Shown piece by piece: positions 1 to 5,980 of a DNA stretch of 9,239 nucleotides (position 1 is the stretch's first letter; every line of letters starts with the position of its first letter). A program made the position numbers and the translations under genes. The DNA comes from CAWHOW01 sp050013795. GTDB lineage: Bacteria > Bacteroidota > Bacteroidia > Bacteroidales > CG2-30-32-10. The stretch spans positions 1 through 9,239 of the forward strand of contig JBEKEO010000118.1 of assembly GCA_050013795.1 (NCBI GenBank), written 5' to 3'. The notes beneath the pieces were generated by a model that was not told the DNA's origin, made no database searches, and saw only the letters and a program-made list of their open reading frames with translations.

Positions 1-108
1 TTGGTTTGCCACATCCTCGCATGCTGACGCGGGTTGGGAAAGAAAATAGCACATAAGCCGCCCCCGCCAAATTTTCCTTTGCCTGCCCACAAACAAGACA
101 GGTTGTAA

Positions 109-145
109 GTCAATAGTTTTAACCTTATGACTACTGACTATTGAC
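109..145. repeat. Inverted repeat, 9-bp perfect arms
   Basis: GTCAATAGT at 109-117 is the exact reverse complement of ACTATTGAC at 137-145, with a 19-base loop. An outer 7-bp pair (29-35 with 148-154) flanks it. No T-run follows the right arm, so a simple intrinsic terminator is not supported. It may be a genome-wide intergenic repeat, but that is a guess. Confidence 0.6.
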
Positions 146-279
146 CTAACCCGCTTCCACGACCTTAACCTTTAGCACTATTCATACGCTATCCTTATTT
201 GTACTCATTTTATCTGTTGAGTGATTTGTTTGATAGCAAAAAAGCAATAAAGTACATGCTGGTTTTGAGAATTTTGTTT

Positions 280-287
280 TACTTTTG
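280..287 (+). promoter_or_regulatory. Possible Bacteroidota -7 promoter box
   Basis: TACTTTTG matches the Bacteroidota primary-sigma -7 consensus TAnnTTTG at every fixed position. The nearest upstream TTTG (264-267) is only 12 bases away, closer than the usual spacing of about 19-21, so the -33 element is poor. A start near 294 would transcribe the tRNA-like element and possibly the first HEPN gene. The box is short and could be chance in AT-rich DNA. Confidence 0.3.
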
Positions 288-300
288 TGAAAGGATTAGC

Positions 301-353
301 AGATTGGGTTTGCACGAGGAGGGAGACGAGGGCGAATAAAGGGTTTCCAATCT
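301..353. repeat. Inverted repeat flanking a GA-rich core
   Basis: AGATTGG at 301-307 and CCAATCT at 347-353 are perfect reverse complements. They bracket a purine-rich segment containing GAGGAGGGAGACGAGGG. The same core carries a direct repeat of GGGTTT (306-311 and 341-346). The function is unknown. It lies between the putative promoter box and the tRNA-like element, so it could be part of a leader. Confidence 0.4.
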
Positions 354-377
354 AAGAACTTAAAATAAAAATCAAAT

Positions 378-461
378 GTGTCTGAAGCCGTGGGGCGCTT
401 CCCTTCAAAACCGTAAGGTTCTCTAAAAGGAAGAGTGCGGGTTCAACTCCTGCCAGACACA
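378..461 (+). tRNA. tRNA-like element with non-canonical anticodon region
   Basis: The 3' half is textbook tRNA. The T-stem 437-441 pairs with 449-453 (one G-T pair), and the loop TTCAACT lies within a perfect GGTTCRANYCC box. The acceptor arms 378-384 and 454-460 pair in all seven positions, and T377-A461 could add an eighth. With no gap before the T-stem, this would stack as 8+5 pairs, the geometry known for bacterial tRNA-Sec. The D region is short (GCC-GTGG-GGC, 4-base loop). CTTCC (398-402) is complementary to GGAAG (429-433), but 26 bases lie between them instead of seven. They begin with CTTCAAA, the loop sequence of UCA-anticodon tRNA-Sec, and include the small hairpin AACC-GTAA-GGTT. 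CCA is not encoded. It may be an unusual tRNA, a decayed tRNA, or a tRNA mimic. Confidence 0.45.
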
Positions 462-474
462 CACAAACGAAATT

Positions 475-1296
475 ATGAAAGCAAGTCCCGCAAAAAAAGA
501 ATTTAAAAAACGATTTGGAAATGCTAACCACTTATTAATTACAGCGCTTGTCGGCATTGATGGTATTCAAAGTGGTCTAATTAAAGAAAAACCCGAATCA
601 TTTAAAACAACATGGGCACCAAATGACAGAAAAAGATCAGCAGATAGAGCTAGAATATTTGTTTTAAAATCCTTTTTGGGATGGGCTGTTGAATCACTAG
701 AAATGTATTTGACCGAATTAAATAGGAAGCCTAAATTATTAGAATCTGTAGCATTTACATCACTTTTTTCAAGAGCTGGGCGCTCAGTTTATCAAAAGAC
801 AACACTAATTGCAGACGAAATAAACGTTGACCCAATATTGATTGGTTTGATGGAAGTATTAATAACATGGAGAAACTATACTTTTCATTATGACATTGAC
901 AATGAAATAAGGCCAACTAGTTTAAATTATTTAATTGAGCAGGCTGAATCAATTAAAATGAGATTTTCAGGACTTGATATTGTAATATTACAGAAAACAT
1001 GGGAAAGTGGAGCAGACTTCACTTTTAAAGAAACAGCATCATTAATAAAAGCAACTCAAGACTTTGTAGACGAGATTGATAGATATGTATTAGACCATCT
1101 TGACATGGAAATTTTTTTATTGGAATCAACTATGAAATATTTTAATACATCTGAATTAAGTTATAAAAGGTATACTTCCTTTGATATAAATAAAAGGAAA
1201 AAATTCTTAAGAGTTTTAATTCAAAATATTGCTGGTGAGAATGAAGTAGACGATAAAATTATTAGTAAAATTATGACTACGTTAAAAAAAAAATAA
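475..1296 (+). CDS. HEPN-motif protein, putative RNase or toxin (273 aa)
   Basis: I do not recognise the family. The protein has R133-N134-Y-T-F-H138, matching the HEPN ribonuclease signature R-[N/H/D]-x3-H. It sits in a predicted helix (around 118-140) and follows a long helical stretch at 58-85 (ARIFVLKSFLGWAVESLEMYL), as expected for the paired helices of a HEPN fold. HEPN proteins with this motif are often metal-independent RNases in toxin-antitoxin, abortive-infection and CRISPR systems. The C-terminal part (about 190-273) is helical and lysine-rich, with no known domain. There is no signal peptide or membrane segment, so it is probably cytoplasmic. The ATG lies 13 bases after the tRNA-like element, and a second HEPN gene follows 93 bases downstream. 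A ten-A run (1284-1293) touches the stop codon. The gene is markedly AT-rich. The RNase role is inferred from the motif only. Confidence 0.6.
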   Translation: MKASPAKKEFKKRFGNANHLLITALVGIDGIQSGLIKEKPESFKTTWAPNDRKRSADRARIFVLKSFLGWAVESLEMYLTELNRKPKLLESVAFTSLFSRAGRSVYQKTTLIADEINVDPILIGLMEVLITWRNYTFHYDIDNEIRPTSLNYLIEQAESIKMRFSGLDIVILQKTWESGADFTFKETASLIKATQDFVDEIDRYVLDHLDMEIFLLESTMKYFNTSELSYKRYTSFDINKRKKFLRVLIQNIAGENEVDDKIISKIMTTLKKK

Positions 1297-1313
1297 TTAC
1301 TGTTAACTTTATT

Positions 1314-1327
1314 TTGCTTCAATGGCA
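1314..1327 (+). repeat. Short direct repeat after HEPN gene 1 (copy 1)
   Basis: TTGCTTCAATGGCA recurs at 2385-2398 with one mismatch (13 of 14 bases). Both copies begin within 20 bases after the stop codon of a HEPN gene. The function is unknown. It could be a duplicated regulatory or recombination remnant. Confidence 0.35.
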
Positions 1328-1389
1328 AGTGGGGGCATTTTAAAACAATCGAATAAAGCATATATGACACAGATTTTATTTAATAGAAT

Positions 1390-2379
1390 ATGAAGCGAGA
1401 TATTATTAATGAAATTAAATCAATTAAAGAACGCGAAGAGTTTGGTTCTCGTCATAGCATTATTTTCAGACTTTCTACTATAGGAAATGCATTAAACAAA
1501 TTTGACACAAATGCGAATTTATACAAGCAAGAAATTTTGAAATATATACCAATTGCAACTATTGCTTGTTTTGAGTCATTTTTTCGATCCGTAATTAAAG
1601 AAATGATAGACTTTGGGAAACCATATAATGAGAATGTAATAGAATTTAATCAGGCGAAGAATTTCAAATTTGATTTTAAAATTGTAAATGCCATACAATC
1701 AAAGACCGTTACTGGAGGCGAATTTATTTCTCATATTTTACCCTGCAATAATTTTAATGATATTAATTCAAATATGACAATTATTACTGGCATTGATTTT
1801 ATTGAATCTTTAAAGAAATTTGAAGCAAAAAGCATTTTTAAACATACTGTTGAAAACACAAAATCATTTATTACAAATTACAACCAAATATTTAATGATG
1901 TTAAACGAATGTTTGAATTAAGACACATTTTTTGTCATGAATTTGCTGCAAATATTAAGGTTGAAGAAGATGAAATATTACGATGTTTTAATAATTCAAT
2001 GATATTTTTGAATCATACGAATGATTTTATTTACCATTTACTTTATCCTAATGCACCTGAAACAACAGCAGAAATGAAGTTGCAGGCGTCAAGGGATTTT
2101 AATAAAACTGATGAAGAATTATCAGCACTCATATTAAAAATTAAAACTTCAATGTGGGATGGGCATAACAAATCTAGGGCCGAAAGTCTTATTGATTTGT
2201 CTATTGAATCGTGGAAGAAATACAGAGATGATCGAGCAAAATCGAATGCATTTATGTTTGAAGGAGGGTCAATGTATTCACTTGCGTTTACTATGAGTCT
2301 TACAAAAACAACAAAAGAAAAAATAGATAGTTTAAGAAATGAATACTCGTTAAATTTGCAAAAGAATAGTAAACATTAA
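1390..2379 (+). CDS. HEPN-motif protein, putative RNase or toxin (329 aa)
   Basis: The protein is not recognised by name, but it shows a clear HEPN layout. An N-terminal helix (52-72) carries F61-E62-x-F-F-R. About 110 residues later, R178-H179-I-F-C-H183 gives the R-H-x3-H ribonuclease motif, followed by EFAANI. Residues about 40-215 form the likely domain. The C-terminal 110 residues (about 220-329) are helical and charged and include a GHNKSRAES segment of unknown role. The protein is probably soluble and cytoplasmic. By analogy with HEPN toxins and abortive-infection proteins it would cleave RNA during phage infection, which is an inference. It stands between another HEPN gene (93 bases upstream) and an AbiV-like gene (49 bases downstream), so it may be co-transcribed with them. 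It does not look like a recent copy of gene 1, because sequence outside the motif is not visibly similar. The gene is strongly AT-rich. Confidence 0.65.
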   Translation: MKRDIINEIKSIKEREEFGSRHSIIFRLSTIGNALNKFDTNANLYKQEILKYIPIATIACFESFFRSVIKEMIDFGKPYNENVIEFNQAKNFKFDFKIVNAIQSKTVTGGEFISHILPCNNFNDINSNMTIITGIDFIESLKKFEAKSIFKHTVENTKSFITNYNQIFNDVKRMFELRHIFCHEFAANIKVEEDEILRCFNNSMIFLNHTNDFIYHLLYPNAPETTAEMKLQASRDFNKTDEELSALILKIKTSMWDGHNKSRAESLIDLSIESWKKYRDDRAKSNAFMFEGGSMYSLAFTMSLTKTTKEKIDSLRNEYSLNLQKNSKH

Positions 2380-2384
2380 CTACA

Positions 2385-2398
2385 TTGCTTCAATGTCA
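2385..2398 (+). repeat. Short direct repeat after HEPN gene 2 (copy 2)
   Basis: TTGCTTCAATGTCA is the partner of 1314-1327. In this copy CATTG-CTT-CAATG (2383-2395) can form a five-pair hairpin with a three-base loop. It starts five bases after the stop codon. No third copy is seen after the AbiV-like gene. Confidence 0.35.
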
Positions 2399-2428
2399 GA
2401 AAATGCAAATAATGTATGCTAACTTATA

Positions 2429-3256
2429 ATGGCTAAACCAAAAGGAAATAAAAGCTTTACAAATCTTAGTCAAACGGAATGTATTGAAGCATACAAGGCT
2501 ATACTTGCAAATGCTGATAGATTATATAATGATGCAAAATTTTTATCAGAGAAGAGTTCATACGGGACTAGCATTTCACTATTAATACTATCTGCAGAAG
2601 AATCTATAAAAGCATTAATTCTGATAATGGATGGATACGGATTGCAATTAAGGAATAATATCAAAGGGCTAAATAAGATTTTTCTAAATCATAAATTAAG
2701 ATATCCAGTTGTACTGATTCTTTCTTGTTTCCATGTGATATCATTAGACTTAAAGTTTATGTATGAGAATTATTTACAAGAACCACATACTATTGCTAAA
2801 TGTGTAAAAGGTGAAAAACTAGTTGATGATAAATTCAGGTTATTTTTAATAAAAAAAATTAATGAAATAATTAATGAAATCAAATGGTTTTCAAATGCTG
2901 AAGTTAAAAGGCAAATTGGTTTTTATGTAGATTATAGAGATGGAATAATTTCACCATTACAAATTACAGAGAATGATTTTAATGATGTACTTATAAGAAT
3001 TGATGGTTCTAGGCGCATCATTTCTTATTTATTAGATAAAATTGAGAGCAATCCAGAACAATATAAAAATCAACTGTCAGATTTAAATAAAAGATTAATT
3101 TGCGAAAAAAATTATAATAGAATTAATGAAAATTTGTCTATAATTAAAAAAAATAAACAAAATCCATATTCAGACTTGCTAAATATGTTTGGATGGCTTT
3201 CTTCAAAATTAAAAGATTATAAATCACCTTTAATTCAAGACATAAACACCAAATAA
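2429..3256 (+). CDS. AbiV-like abortive infection protein (275 aa)
   Basis: The protein resembles the AbiV abortive-infection family, a HEPN-superfamily group. Residues 18-40 form a helix of the type EAYKAILANADRLYNDA. Residues 45-65 carry the family-typical A-E-E-S-x-K segment (A56-E57-E58-S59, K61). H88-K89 lies in the F-x-N-H-K block, and residues 166-176 read YVDYRDGIISP, a hallmark of AbiV proteins. The last 80 residues are lysine- and asparagine-rich and less conserved in appearance. In Lactococcus, AbiV blocks phage development by acting on translation after activation by a phage protein (established knowledge). The same role here is inferred. A canonical R-x4-H motif is not evident, so catalytic activity is uncertain. 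It is the third HEPN-type gene in the run and the last of the AT-rich block, with 76 bases before the next gene. There is no export signal. Confidence 0.7.
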   Translation: MAKPKGNKSFTNLSQTECIEAYKAILANADRLYNDAKFLSEKSSYGTSISLLILSAEESIKALILIMDGYGLQLRNNIKGLNKIFLNHKLRYPVVLILSCFHVISLDLKFMYENYLQEPHTIAKCVKGEKLVDDKFRLFLIKKINEIINEIKWFSNAEVKRQIGFYVDYRDGIISPLQITENDFNDVLIRIDGSRRIISYLLDKIESNPEQYKNQLSDLNKRLICEKNYNRINENLSIIKKNKQNPYSDLLNMFGWLSSKLKDYKSPLIQDINTK

Positions 3257-3332
3257 ATTACATATTTCTTTCATCTTTCGCATTCACATGCATATGGTTA
3301 AACAATAAAAGTCGGTACAGCAGTTTTAAAAA

Positions 3333-3938
3333 ATGTGTAGCATGGAACACAAGGATGAAGATAGAATAACACGTAATCATTTAAGAGAGCTGTATAAGGT
3401 TTTTTTTGATGCAGACACCCTCAAACTGTTCGAGCTGCCGGAAAGGGACCTTTTGATACTACAGTTGAGGTGGCTTGATGGTAAAACTTTTAAAGAAATA
3501 GGTAAAGAAATAGGTTTGTCGGCGCAAGGGATAAGTTATACTTATGCTAAAATATTAAAAAGGCTGAATAAAAAAATGTACAGGCTGTCCATAATCAGCA
3601 AAAGGCAAAAGGAAGTTATGGAGCAAAATTTAAAATTAAAAAAAGAGGTAAGTCTTTTAACCAAAAGAATTAAAAAAATTAATTTAGCGGAACTGAAAAT
3701 ATATGCCCCGTCGTTGTATGGAGAAATTACAAACCCTGTGTACAATTCAGAGGTGCGGGATATGGCTTTATCAGCAAGAACAATGCATTGCTTATTACAA
3801 GGAGATATTAATACCATAGGAGAGATAATGGAGCATAAACGGAAAGAATTATTGCGTTACAGAGGTTTGGGAAAAAAATCATTGGCAGAATTAGAAAACT
3901 ATTTAAAAGAACATTACAGTTTGGAATTGAAAAAATAA
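3333..3938 (+). CDS. Sigma region 4 / RNAP alpha-CTD fusion regulator (201 aa)
   Basis: Two transcription modules are joined. Residues 35-82 form a sigma-70 region 4 helix-turn-helix, with LPERDLLILQLRWLDGKT, then the recognition unit EIGKEIGLSAQGISYTYAKIL. Residues 83-140 are a lysine-rich, coiled-coil-like linker. Residues 144-191 align with the C-terminal domain of the RNA polymerase alpha subunit: L-S-x-R149 matches E. coli alpha Arg265, and G-L-G-K-K-S-L matches 295-300 including Gly296, Lys298 and Ser299. Asn268 is replaced by H152. Sigma regions 1-3 are missing, so it is not a complete sigma factor. It would more plausibly bind DNA or polymerase as an accessory regulator (inference). 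ATG 3333 is used; ATG 3342 would remove only three residues. The next gene begins 9 bases after the stop, implying an operon. It may control the neighbouring defence-like genes, but that is unproven. Confidence 0.75.
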   Translation: MCSMEHKDEDRITRNHLRELYKVFFDADTLKLFELPERDLLILQLRWLDGKTFKEIGKEIGLSAQGISYTYAKILKRLNKKMYRLSIISKRQKEVMEQNLKLKKEVSLLTKRIKKINLAELKIYAPSLYGEITNPVYNSEVRDMALSARTMHCLLQGDINTIGEIMEHKRKELLRYRGLGKKSLAELENYLKEHYSLELKK

Positions 3939-3947
3939 TATTTCGGC

Positions 3948-4562
3948 ATGATAGTCCCGACAATGACATTGGAAGAGATAAGGAAGGAGTTAGAAAAAGA
4001 TTTTCCTATCTTGTTTCGCAAAGTGTGCTATGTTACGAAGGACTGGAATAAAAGATTGAGTAAAGCAGAAAAGGAAAAAGGCTTTGAACGCTTTTATGAA
4101 TATTGTTCCAAATACAAAAACCAATGGATATACAGGATTCATATCACAAAAAATGATTCTGATTGTACAGCAACAATGCTATACTACAATGGTAAGGGTC
4201 ATGCAGCTATTACTATGACACGCACAACTGAATTTATTTATCATACCGGCCATTTCTTTGAGCGTTATAATGAACGCAGAAATCTGGGGCTGAAAACGAT
4301 TAATGATGTTATTCGTGCATATATGAGAGAAAATAACAGGTACGATTTTAAATCAGTTGAAACAGTAGCACCAAACATAGAAAAGATATTCTGTAGTATA
4401 AATTCAGGAATTTTGCTGGGTATGATAAATAAAAATGTCAAGGTTGTAAAAGCAAATACTTTTATCCCTAATGAAATGTTGAGCAAAAACCAAAGTGAAT
4501 TAAAATTGCAAATAATTAATGAGCTTGAAAAATATAAGGATACATCAGGGATTTTGAATTAA
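3948..4562 (+). CDS. Unrecognised soluble protein with H-x3-R-x3-R motif (204 aa)
   Basis: I do not recognise the family. The protein appears soluble, with a charged helical N-terminus (1-55), a likely beta-strand centre around 58-98 (WIYRIHITKN, ATMLYYNGKGHAAITM) and a conserved-looking block H99-T-G-H102-F-F-E-R106-Y-N-E-R110. That His/Arg-rich block loosely recalls RelE-like or DUF4258-like toxin motifs, but the match is too weak to name. The C-terminal 70 residues contain hydrophobic strands (GILLGMINKNVKVVKANTFIP) and a terminal helix. The gene begins 9 bases after the sigma4-alpha-CTD regulator and is probably co-transcribed. A regulator with an effector is one possible reading. ATG 3963 is an alternative start five codons in. 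There is no signal peptide and no homology to the HEPN genes. Confidence 0.6.
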   Translation: MIVPTMTLEEIRKELEKDFPILFRKVCYVTKDWNKRLSKAEKEKGFERFYEYCSKYKNQWIYRIHITKNDSDCTATMLYYNGKGHAAITMTRTTEFIYHTGHFFERYNERRNLGLKTINDVIRAYMRENNRYDFKSVETVAPNIEKIFCSINSGILLGMINKNVKVVKANTFIPNEMLSKNQSELKLQIINELEKYKDTSGILN

Positions 4563-4591
4563 AGAAGAAAAAGCAAGTAACAAAACATACG

Positions 4592-4689
4592 CGTTTGTTG
4601 TAGTTTGCAAAACCAGTTCGCGCTCGCATGGCTGCTCGCCTCGCCTTCGACGAGTCGAAGCAGGTGGAAAAACAGGTTTTGAACAAACG
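4592..4689. repeat. Nested inverted repeat, about 98 bp
   Basis: Three sets of complementary arms lie in order. CGTTTGTT (4592-4599) pairs with AACAAACG (4682-4689), AAAACC (4609-4614) with GGTTTT (4675-4680), and CTTCGAC (4645-4651) with GTCGAAG (4654-4660) around a two-base loop. The centre is GC-rich within an AT-rich gap. No T-run follows, so it is not a standard terminator. It resembles a small palindromic repeat or MITE-like unit inserted between the regulator pair and the secreted-protein genes. It encodes no protein. Confidence 0.6.
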
Positions 4690-4697
4690 AAGAAAAA

Positions 4698-4726
4698 GGC
4701 AGTAGGCAGCAGCAGTAGGCAGTGAG
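4698..4726 (+). repeat. GGCAG(TA) short tandem repeat, intergenic copy
   Basis: Units of GGCAGTA/GGCAGCA are repeated imperfectly just right of the nested palindrome. The same word family reappears inside the propeller gene at 5794-5814, and a single GGCAGT follows the beta-helix gene near 7822. This suggests a dispersed short-repeat family in the genome. Confidence 0.5.
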
Positions 4727-4763
4727 GAATGAGATTAATTGAAATTAAGAAAAGGAAACTTTG

Positions 4764-4800
4764 AGCAATTAAACAATTTAACCATTAAACAATTAAAACT
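4764..4800 (+). repeat. AT-rich leader repeat before propeller gene
   Basis: The leader is a CAATTAAA-type repeat running directly into ATG 4801. Its last 19 bases, CCATTAAACAATTAAAACT, recur exactly at 6000-6018 before the next gene. There is no Shine-Dalgarno sequence. An unstructured A-rich leader of this type fits Bacteroidota translation starts. An imperfect relative lies at about 7832-7866 upstream of the third secreted-protein gene. Confidence 0.55.
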
Positions 4801-5979
4801 ATGAAAAATTTTTTACTCATTATTACATTTATTAGCTTGGTAAGCTTTGTAAATGCACAATGGCAACAAACAAGTTTTAGCAGTTCGCAAGTTGACTGTA
4901 CTGCTATAAGAGACAGCAATATTTTTGTGGGTACTTTTAATAATGGCGTGTACCTGTCTACAGACAATGGAAGCACTTGGACTGCGAAGAATTCAGGTTT
5001 AACAAGTACTACAATCTTTGAATTAACTTTAAAAGGTGATACTGTTTTTGCAGGAACTGCTAATGGTGTATTTAAATCTACAAACAATGGTGCCGGTTGG
5101 GTTGCCGTGAATACAGGTATAGATGACAGTACTGATGTAAATGCATTGACCATAAACGGAAATAACGTTTATGCGGGTACTGATTTCGGGGTGAATTTAT
5201 CTACAAACTATGGAAGTAGTTGGGATACGATAGGTTTAACATATACTTATGTTATATCATTTGCCATAAGCGGAGACACAATTTTTGCAGGTACCGGAAA
5301 CGGAGTGTATTTGTCCACAAATAATGGAAATAGTTGGGCTGCGGTGAATAAGGGTATAGTTGATAGTACGCGTGTTTATTCATTAGCCAAAAACGGGCGC
5401 AGCATTTATGCAGGAACTGAATACTCTGGTCTGTACTTATCTACAAACTATGGAAATAATTGGTCTTCGATAAGCTGTTCGCCAAATTCTTCTGTCATAG
5501 CATTAGCTCCGAGTGGTAACGTTATTTATGAAGGGACCGGTGGTAAAGGAGTATATTTGATATCAGGTGATGGAAGCACATGTACTGCATGGAATACTGG
5601 TCTGACAGATACTATTATTACATCATTAGCAATAAATAAGACTACTATTTTTGCAGGTAGTATTGACGGAAGGATCTGGAAACGTCCATTATCTCCATTG
5701 GGAATTGAAGAAATAAATAATAATGAAAACAATATTTCGGTTTATCCCAACCCTGCTACAGATAACCTGACAATAGAAAGCCCGCAAGAAGAAGTAGGCA
5801 GTGGCAGTAGGCAGGAAGTAGTAATAGAAATCTCAAATATACAAGGTCAGTTAATAAAAACCCTTACTGCAACAGGCAACAAAACAAATATAGATGTTTC
5901 GGAATGGCCAAGCGGAATGTATATTGTGGAAGTGAGAACTGAAAAAGGAGTTGAAGTAAAGAAGTTTATTAAGGAATAA
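4801..5979 (+). CDS. Secreted BNR-like beta-propeller with T9SS tail (392 aa)
   Basis: A type I signal peptide (1-19, cut after FVNA) leads into seven repeats of about 40 residues. Each has the form VFAGT-x2-GVYLSTNNG-x-SW, a BNR/Asp-box or sortilin-like signature (STDNGSTW, STNNGAGW, STNYGSSW and so on). Seven blades make a plausible closed propeller covering about 25-300. Blade 6 has Cys instead of the Asp-box Trp (DGSTC), and blade 3 is shortened. Residues 314-392 are a T9SS type A sorting domain (VYPNPATDN, ISNIQGQLIKT, GMYIVEV, KKFIKE), which directs export across the outer membrane and surface attachment or release. The ligand is unknown; propellers of this kind bind glycans or proteins. 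It is followed 39 bases later by another T9SS cargo gene. An in-frame insertion of short-repeat DNA sits in the sorting domain near residue 335. Confidence 0.85.
   Translation: MKNFLLIITFISLVSFVNAQWQQTSFSSSQVDCTAIRDSNIFVGTFNNGVYLSTDNGSTWTAKNSGLTSTTIFELTLKGDTVFAGTANGVFKSTNNGAGWVAVNTGIDDSTDVNALTINGNNVYAGTDFGVNLSTNYGSSWDTIGLTYTYVISFAISGDTIFAGTGNGVYLSTNNGNSWAAVNKGIVDSTRVYSLAKNGRSIYAGTEYSGLYLSTNYGNNWSSISCSPNSSVIALAPSGNVIYEGTGGKGVYLISGDGSTCTAWNTGLTDTIITSLAINKTTIFAGSIDGRIWKRPLSPLGIEEINNNENNISVYPNPATDNLTIESPQEEVGSGSRQEVVIEISNIQGQLIKTLTATGNKTNIDVSEWPSGMYIVEVRTEKGVEVKKFIKE
4945..5700 (+). repeat. Seven degenerate in-frame repeats encoding propeller blades
   Basis: The GGN-GTG-TAY-YTR-TCT-ACA block starts at 4945, 5065, 5188, 5302, 5428 and 5548, with a diverged seventh at 5668. 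Spacings are 120, 123, 114, 126, 120 and 120 bases. DNA similarity between the middle copies is high enough to suggest internal duplication or recombination within the gene. Confidence 0.7.
5794..5814 (+). repeat. GGCAG(TA) short repeat inside the propeller gene
   Basis: This is the same repeat family as 4698-4726, here read in frame as V-G-S-G-S-R-Q within the T9SS sorting domain. The related domain of the next gene lacks these residues, so the segment looks inserted. The reading frame is preserved. Confidence 0.55.
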
Positions 5980-5980
5980 A

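Larger units (their letters stand above)
1..377. other. Intergenic stretch without a recognisable gene
   Basis: All short reading frames near the left edge close quickly, and none shows a recognisable product. The stretch holds two inverted repeats (109-117 with 137-145, and 301-307 with 347-353). A further outer pair, GCGGGTT at 29-35 and AACCCGC at 148-154, encloses the first repeat, so 29-154 could fold as one nested structure. A perfect Bacteroidota-type -7 box lies at 280-287. The DNA around 1-160 is richer in GC than the genes that follow. I see no integrase, transposase or CRISPR repeat here. Confidence 0.6.

Noticed and set aside
109..145. Phage or plasmid replication origin based on the inverted repeat
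   Set aside because: A single inverted repeat without iterons, DnaA boxes or a replication gene is not enough.
1..474. CRISPR array or integron attC site near the left edge
   Set aside because: There are no regularly spaced direct repeats. The 378-461 structure lacks attC core words (RYYYAAC/GTTRRRY) at its ends and has a perfect T-arm box instead.
1284..1296. Ten-A run at the end of the first HEPN gene as a programmed slippage site adding about 15-20 residues
   Set aside because: The run ends exactly at the stop codon, and poly-A tracts are common in such AT-rich genes. The extended tail has no domain-like features.
4592..4689. Intrinsic terminator for the regulator operon
   Set aside because: No T-run follows the right arm and the arms are widely spaced, so a simple terminator is not supported.
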